Shown here: positions 61,500 to 64,000 of the stretch, one piece after another | Numbering within the stretch: position 1 is the stretch's first letter | Layout of the letters: each line of letters opens with the position of its first letter | Source of the DNA: Rubrivivax gelatinosus | GTDB lineage: Bacteria > Pseudomonadota > Gammaproteobacteria > Burkholderiales > Burkholderiaceae_C | Direction: 5' to 3' | NCBI RefSeq assembly: GCF_004340905.1 | Contig: NZ_SLXD01000001.1 | Span: forward strand, 248,001 to 312,000 | Length of the DNA: 64,000 nt | Program-made: the position numbers and the translations under genes | The notes under the pieces: model-generated | What the model was told of the DNA's origin: nothing | The model's database searches: none | The model's input: only the letters and a program-made list of their open reading frames with translations

Positions 61500-62734
61500 C
61501 GGGTCGCGGCCCGCGCGGCGGGCTCCTGGGGACCGGCAAGGCCGGCGTTGGTCGTCAGCGCCAGCGGCACGGCCGCCAGCGCGGCCAGCACCGCCAGCGC
61601 GAGCACGGTGCCGTAGCCCAGCACGCCGGCCAGCGCCGTCGCGCCGCCGGTGACCACGGTGGCGAAGCCCAGGAACAGGCCGTACTGCAGCGCGTAGTCG
61701 GTGGCCGGGCGCGCCGGGTCGACGCGGTCCATCATCAGCGTGGACATCACGACCAGCGCCGGGTTGTAGAACAGGAACAGCAGCCCGGCGCCGGCCAGCG
61801 CCGCGCCGGTGCCGCTGTCGCCGCCGACCAGCGGCAGCAGCGCCAGCACGCCGGGCACCTGCAGCGCCGCGGCGACGACCAGCGCCCGGCGGCGCCCGCC
61901 GCGGCGGATCAGCCAGCCGGTGGCCAGCGCCGAGACGATGCCCAGCAGCGAACCCAGGCCGTTGACCACCCAGCCGATGCCTTCCAGCGACCAGCCGGCG
62001 TCGGCCAGCAGCGGTGTCAGCAGCGCGTAGGCCATGCTGACGCCCACCGGGTACAGCGCCAGCATCGCCAGCCAGCGGGCGCCCTGCGGGCGGCGCCACA
62101 GGCCGACGACGCTGGCGCGCAGCCCGGCCCGCTCGGGCGGCACACGCGGCTGCGGCGGCTCGCGCAGCGCCAGCAGCTGCACCCAGCTGACGGCGGTGCC
62201 GGCGGCCAGCAGCGCCATCGCGCCGGCCCAGCCGATGCGCTCGTAGAGCACCAGCACCGCGCCGGCCCCGAGCAGGTTGCCGAGCAGGCCGCCGGCGGCC
62301 TGGATCGCGTTGCCCAGCGCGCGGTCGGACGGCGCGAGACGGCGGCAGGCGAGCGCGTCGGCGGCCAGGTCCTGCGTCGCCGACAGCGCGCCGACGACGA
62401 CGCAGCCGGCCAGCACCCGGCTGAAGTCCTGCACCGGGTCCAGCGGCGCCATCGCCAGCAGCGCGAGCACCATGCCGGCCTGGGCCAGCAGCAGCCAGCC
62501 GCGTTCATGGCCCCAGCGGCCGAAGGACAGGCGGTCGACCCAGGGCGCCCAGAGGAACTTCAGGACCCAGAACAGGCCCAGCAGGTAGATCGCGCCGAGC
62601 TGCTCCAGCGGCATGCCGGCGCGGCGCAGGATGGCCACCAGCGCGACCATGAAGAAGCCCGGTGCCAGGTACTGTGTCGTGTACAGGCTCAGCAGCAGCG
62701 CCCAGGGCGGGCGCGCGTGTTCGGCAGCGGTCAT
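61496..62734 (-). CDS. MFS transporter (YbtX-like)
   Basis: The 412-residue protein has twelve predicted helices. MFS features include LFWVLKFLWAPWVDRLSFGRWGHERGWLL (loop 2-3, with the WAPWVDR motif of the AmpG/YbtX branch) and AGCVVVGALSATQDLAADALACRRLAPSDRALGNAIQ. Its place between a TonB receptor and the ABC pair matches YbtX in yersiniabactin loci. It may move the siderophore or a breakdown product; direction is unknown. It overlaps the receptor gene by 1 bp and the ABC gene by 4 bp. Confidence 0.85.
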   Translation of the reverse strand: MTAAEHARPPWALLLSLYTTQYLAPGFFMVALVAILRRAGMPLEQLGAIYLLGLFWVLKFLWAPWVDRLSFGRWGHERGWLLLAQAGMVLALLAMAPLDPVQDFSRVLAGCVVVGALSATQDLAADALACRRLAPSDRALGNAIQAAGGLLGNLLGAGAVLVLYERIGWAGAMALLAAGTAVSWVQLLALREPPQPRVPPERAGLRASVVGLWRRPQGARWLAMLALYPVGVSMAYALLTPLLADAGWSLEGIGWVVNGLGSLLGIVSALATGWLIRRGGRRRALVVAAALQVPGVLALLPLVGGDSGTGAALAGAGLLFLFYNPALVVMSTLMMDRVDPARPATDYALQYGLFLGFATVVTGGATALAGVLGYGTVLALAVLAALAAVPLALTTNAGLAGPQEPAARAATR

Positions 62735-64000
62735 CAGAAGCGCCAGCGCGCGCCGAGGCCGAAGCGCCGCGGTTCGCTGTAGACGACGAGGTCGCCGACG
62801 TCCATCTCGCTGACGCTGCTGACGACCTGCTTGTCGCCGGCGTTGCGCACCCAGGCGTAGACGTCCCAGGCGCCGCGCTGCCAGCCGGCGCGCAGGTCGA
62901 CCGCGGTCCAGGCGCCGCTGCGGCGGGTGTTGGCGGCGTCGAACCAGCGCCGGCCCTGGCCACGCAGGTCGACGCGCGCGTAGCGCCCTTCGGCGTCGTG
63001 GTACTGCAGGCCGACGGCCAGCGTGTAGGCCGGCGTGCGCTCGATGTTCGCGCCCTCGGCCGCTTCGCTGCCGTGCTCGTCGTAGACCGCGTGCGTGGCG
63101 CCGAGCGCGGCGTCGAGCTCCCAGCGGTCGGAGAGCACGTAATTGGCCTCCAGCTCGGCCCCGTAGGAGTGGCCGCGGCCGGCGTTGGAGGTGAAGATCT
63201 GGCCGCTGCCGGCGTCGTACGAATAGACGTGGATGTCGCGGATGTCCAGGTAGAACAGCGCCGCCGACAGCTGCAGCCGGCCCGGCGCCGAACGCAGGCC
63301 GAGCTCGTAGTTCAGCGAGGTCTGCGGCTCGAAGCGGTTCTCGGACTCGACGGCGCTGGAGGTCCAGAAGTTGTAGCCGCCGGGGATGTAACCCTTGGCG
63401 ACCGAAGCCCAGACGCTCCAGTCGGGCGTGGCCTGCCAGCGCAGCGCGGCCTTGGGCAGCAGCGCGTTCCAGCGGTGCTCGGCGTCGAGCGCGTAGACCG
63501 TCGCGCCGCTGCCACCCACCGGGCCGAGCCGGTAGTCGGAGACGAAGGCCTTGTCCACGGTCTGCGCCCGCGCGCCCAGCGTCAGCTCCCAGCGCGGGGC
63601 GAGCGCGACGACGGCCTGGCCGAAGACCGCGGCGGTGGTGGTGCGTGTCGTCGACGGATCGTCCAGGTCCAGGTCGACGCCGGGGCCGAAAGGCTCGCCC
63701 ATCGCCTCGCCCGGGTACTGCATGCCGTAGCGCGTGTTGCGGTAGCGGTCGCGCTCGGCATAGACGCCGGTGACCCAGCGGGTGCCGCCGCGCGCGCCGC
63801 CGGACAGGCGCAGCTCCTGCGTCCAGGTCTCGAAGCGCGAGTACTGGAACTGCTCGAGCCCGTCGTAGAGCGCCAGCGATCCCCAGTCGCGGTCGTAGGC
63901 GCCCTGCACGCCCAGCGTCTTGTGCGTCGTCACCGCGTTCAGCTCGCGGCCGTCGCCCAGGCGCCAGCGCAGGCGCAGCGCCTGGGCGTTGGTGATGGTC
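62734..64000 (-). CDS. TonB-dependent receptor, C-terminal part (5' end outside window)
   Basis: The frame runs off the right edge, leaving about 421 C-terminal residues of an outer-membrane beta-barrel. It shows alternating strands, SVWASVAKGYIPGGYNFWTS, PQTSLNYELGLRS, then an aromatic end GLGARWRF. Pattern and context resemble the FyuA/pesticin receptor group. It leads the overlapping block receptor-MFS-ABC-ABC, all on the minus strand. The plug domain and promoter (with any Fur box) lie beyond the window. Confidence 0.9.
   Translation of the reverse strand, partial: TITNAQALRLRWRLGDGRELNAVTTHKTLGVQGAYDRDWGSLALYDGLEQFQYSRFETWTQELRLSGGARGGTRWVTGVYAERDRYRNTRYGMQYPGEAMGEPFGPGVDLDLDDPSTTRTTTAAVFGQAVVALAPRWELTLGARAQTVDKAFVSDYRLGPVGGSGATVYALDAEHRWNALLPKAALRWQATPDWSVWASVAKGYIPGGYNFWTSSAVESENRFEPQTSLNYELGLRSAPGRLQLSAALFYLDIRDIHVYSYDAGSGQIFTSNAGRGHSYGAELEANYVLSDRWELDAALGATHAVYDEHGSEAAEGANIERTPAYTLAVGLQYHDAEGRYARVDLRGQGRRWFDAANTRRSGAWTAVDLRAGWQRGAWDVYAWVRNAGDKQVVSSVSEMDVGDLVVYSEPRRFGLGARWRF

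Noticed and set aside
57907..61616. Long plus-strand open frames (about 630 residues each) opposite the ABC transporter genes
   Set aside because: They are shadows: low-complexity Arg/Gly/Gln-rich translations, while the minus strand encodes complete ABC motifs with chained overlaps.

Overview
The window is very GC-rich, gene-dense DNA (roughly 70% G+C by eye) from a Gram-negative, aerobic-type proteobacterium. Gene content points to Betaproteobacteria, order Burkholderiales (a Rubrivivax/Leptothrix/Comamonadaceae-like organism): hemP-type haem uptake, SlyX, HPPD, ModE/ModABCD, LemA, ExoD, many lipoproteins, three TonB-dependent receptors and Fur sites of the betaproteobacterial form. No rRNA, tRNA, CRISPR array or intact insertion sequence was seen. 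Genus-level placement is inference.

Layout. 0-5.9 kb: an operon-like set with a 1248-residue tubulin/FtsZ-like protein carrying a C-terminal GYF_2 domain, a zinc-ribbon/proline-rich/membrane protein and a glycine-zipper lipoprotein. 6-14.9 kb: metabolic and accessory singletons (YcbL-type metallo-hydrolase, crotonase-fold enzyme, four acetyltransferase genes, a Phd/VapC-type toxin-antitoxin pair, an acetyltransferase-HAD fusion, a methyltransferase, a MerR regulator coupled to a carboxymuconolactone-decarboxylase-like protein, and a YbjQ protein). 15-23.1 kb: a run of poorly characterised membrane proteins and lipoproteins, including an M48 peptidase fused to a pilin-like tail, a DJ-1/PfpI protein and an SDR oxidoreductase. 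23.1-24.9 kb: a lower-GC islet with two HEPN-type proteins around an inverted-repeat (REPIN-like) element. 25.4-26.6 kb: hpd.

26.9-33.7 kb: molybdenum region. A two-domain molbindin diverges from modE-modABC-modD, with a ModE-type box on each side of the divide. Downstream are a second molybdate-type binding protein and permease, whose likely ATPase lies convergently on the other strand, translationally coupled to a CadR-type regulator. That regulator diverges from a His-rich Cd/Zn/Pb P-type ATPase through a classic 19-bp-spacer MerR promoter. 37.7-43 kb: a methyltransferase, a small c-type cytochrome, LemA plus partner, a secreted HExxH protein, a host-attachment-family protein and a bacterioferritin lacking the haem-ligand Met52.

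43-51.9 kb: a haem-uptake locus on the minus strand, reading from a Fur box: hemP, a ChuS/HemS-like protein, a small coiled-coil protein, a haem-type TonB receptor, an exported membrane-anchored CobN-family protein, an ExbB/MotA-type channel protein and a DUF2149 protein. The last four resemble the hmu haem/iron locus of Bacteroidetes rather than cobalamin synthesis. This is the most interesting system in the window. 52-55.6 kb: ExoD, a long-chain acyl-CoA ligase, small proteins and SlyX. 55.7-64 kb: siderophore uptake, with a Fur-box-controlled TonB receptor, then an overlapping block of TonB receptor (cut by the window edge), MFS protein and two ABC exporter-fold proteins that parallel ybtP/ybtQ/ybtX with fyuA.
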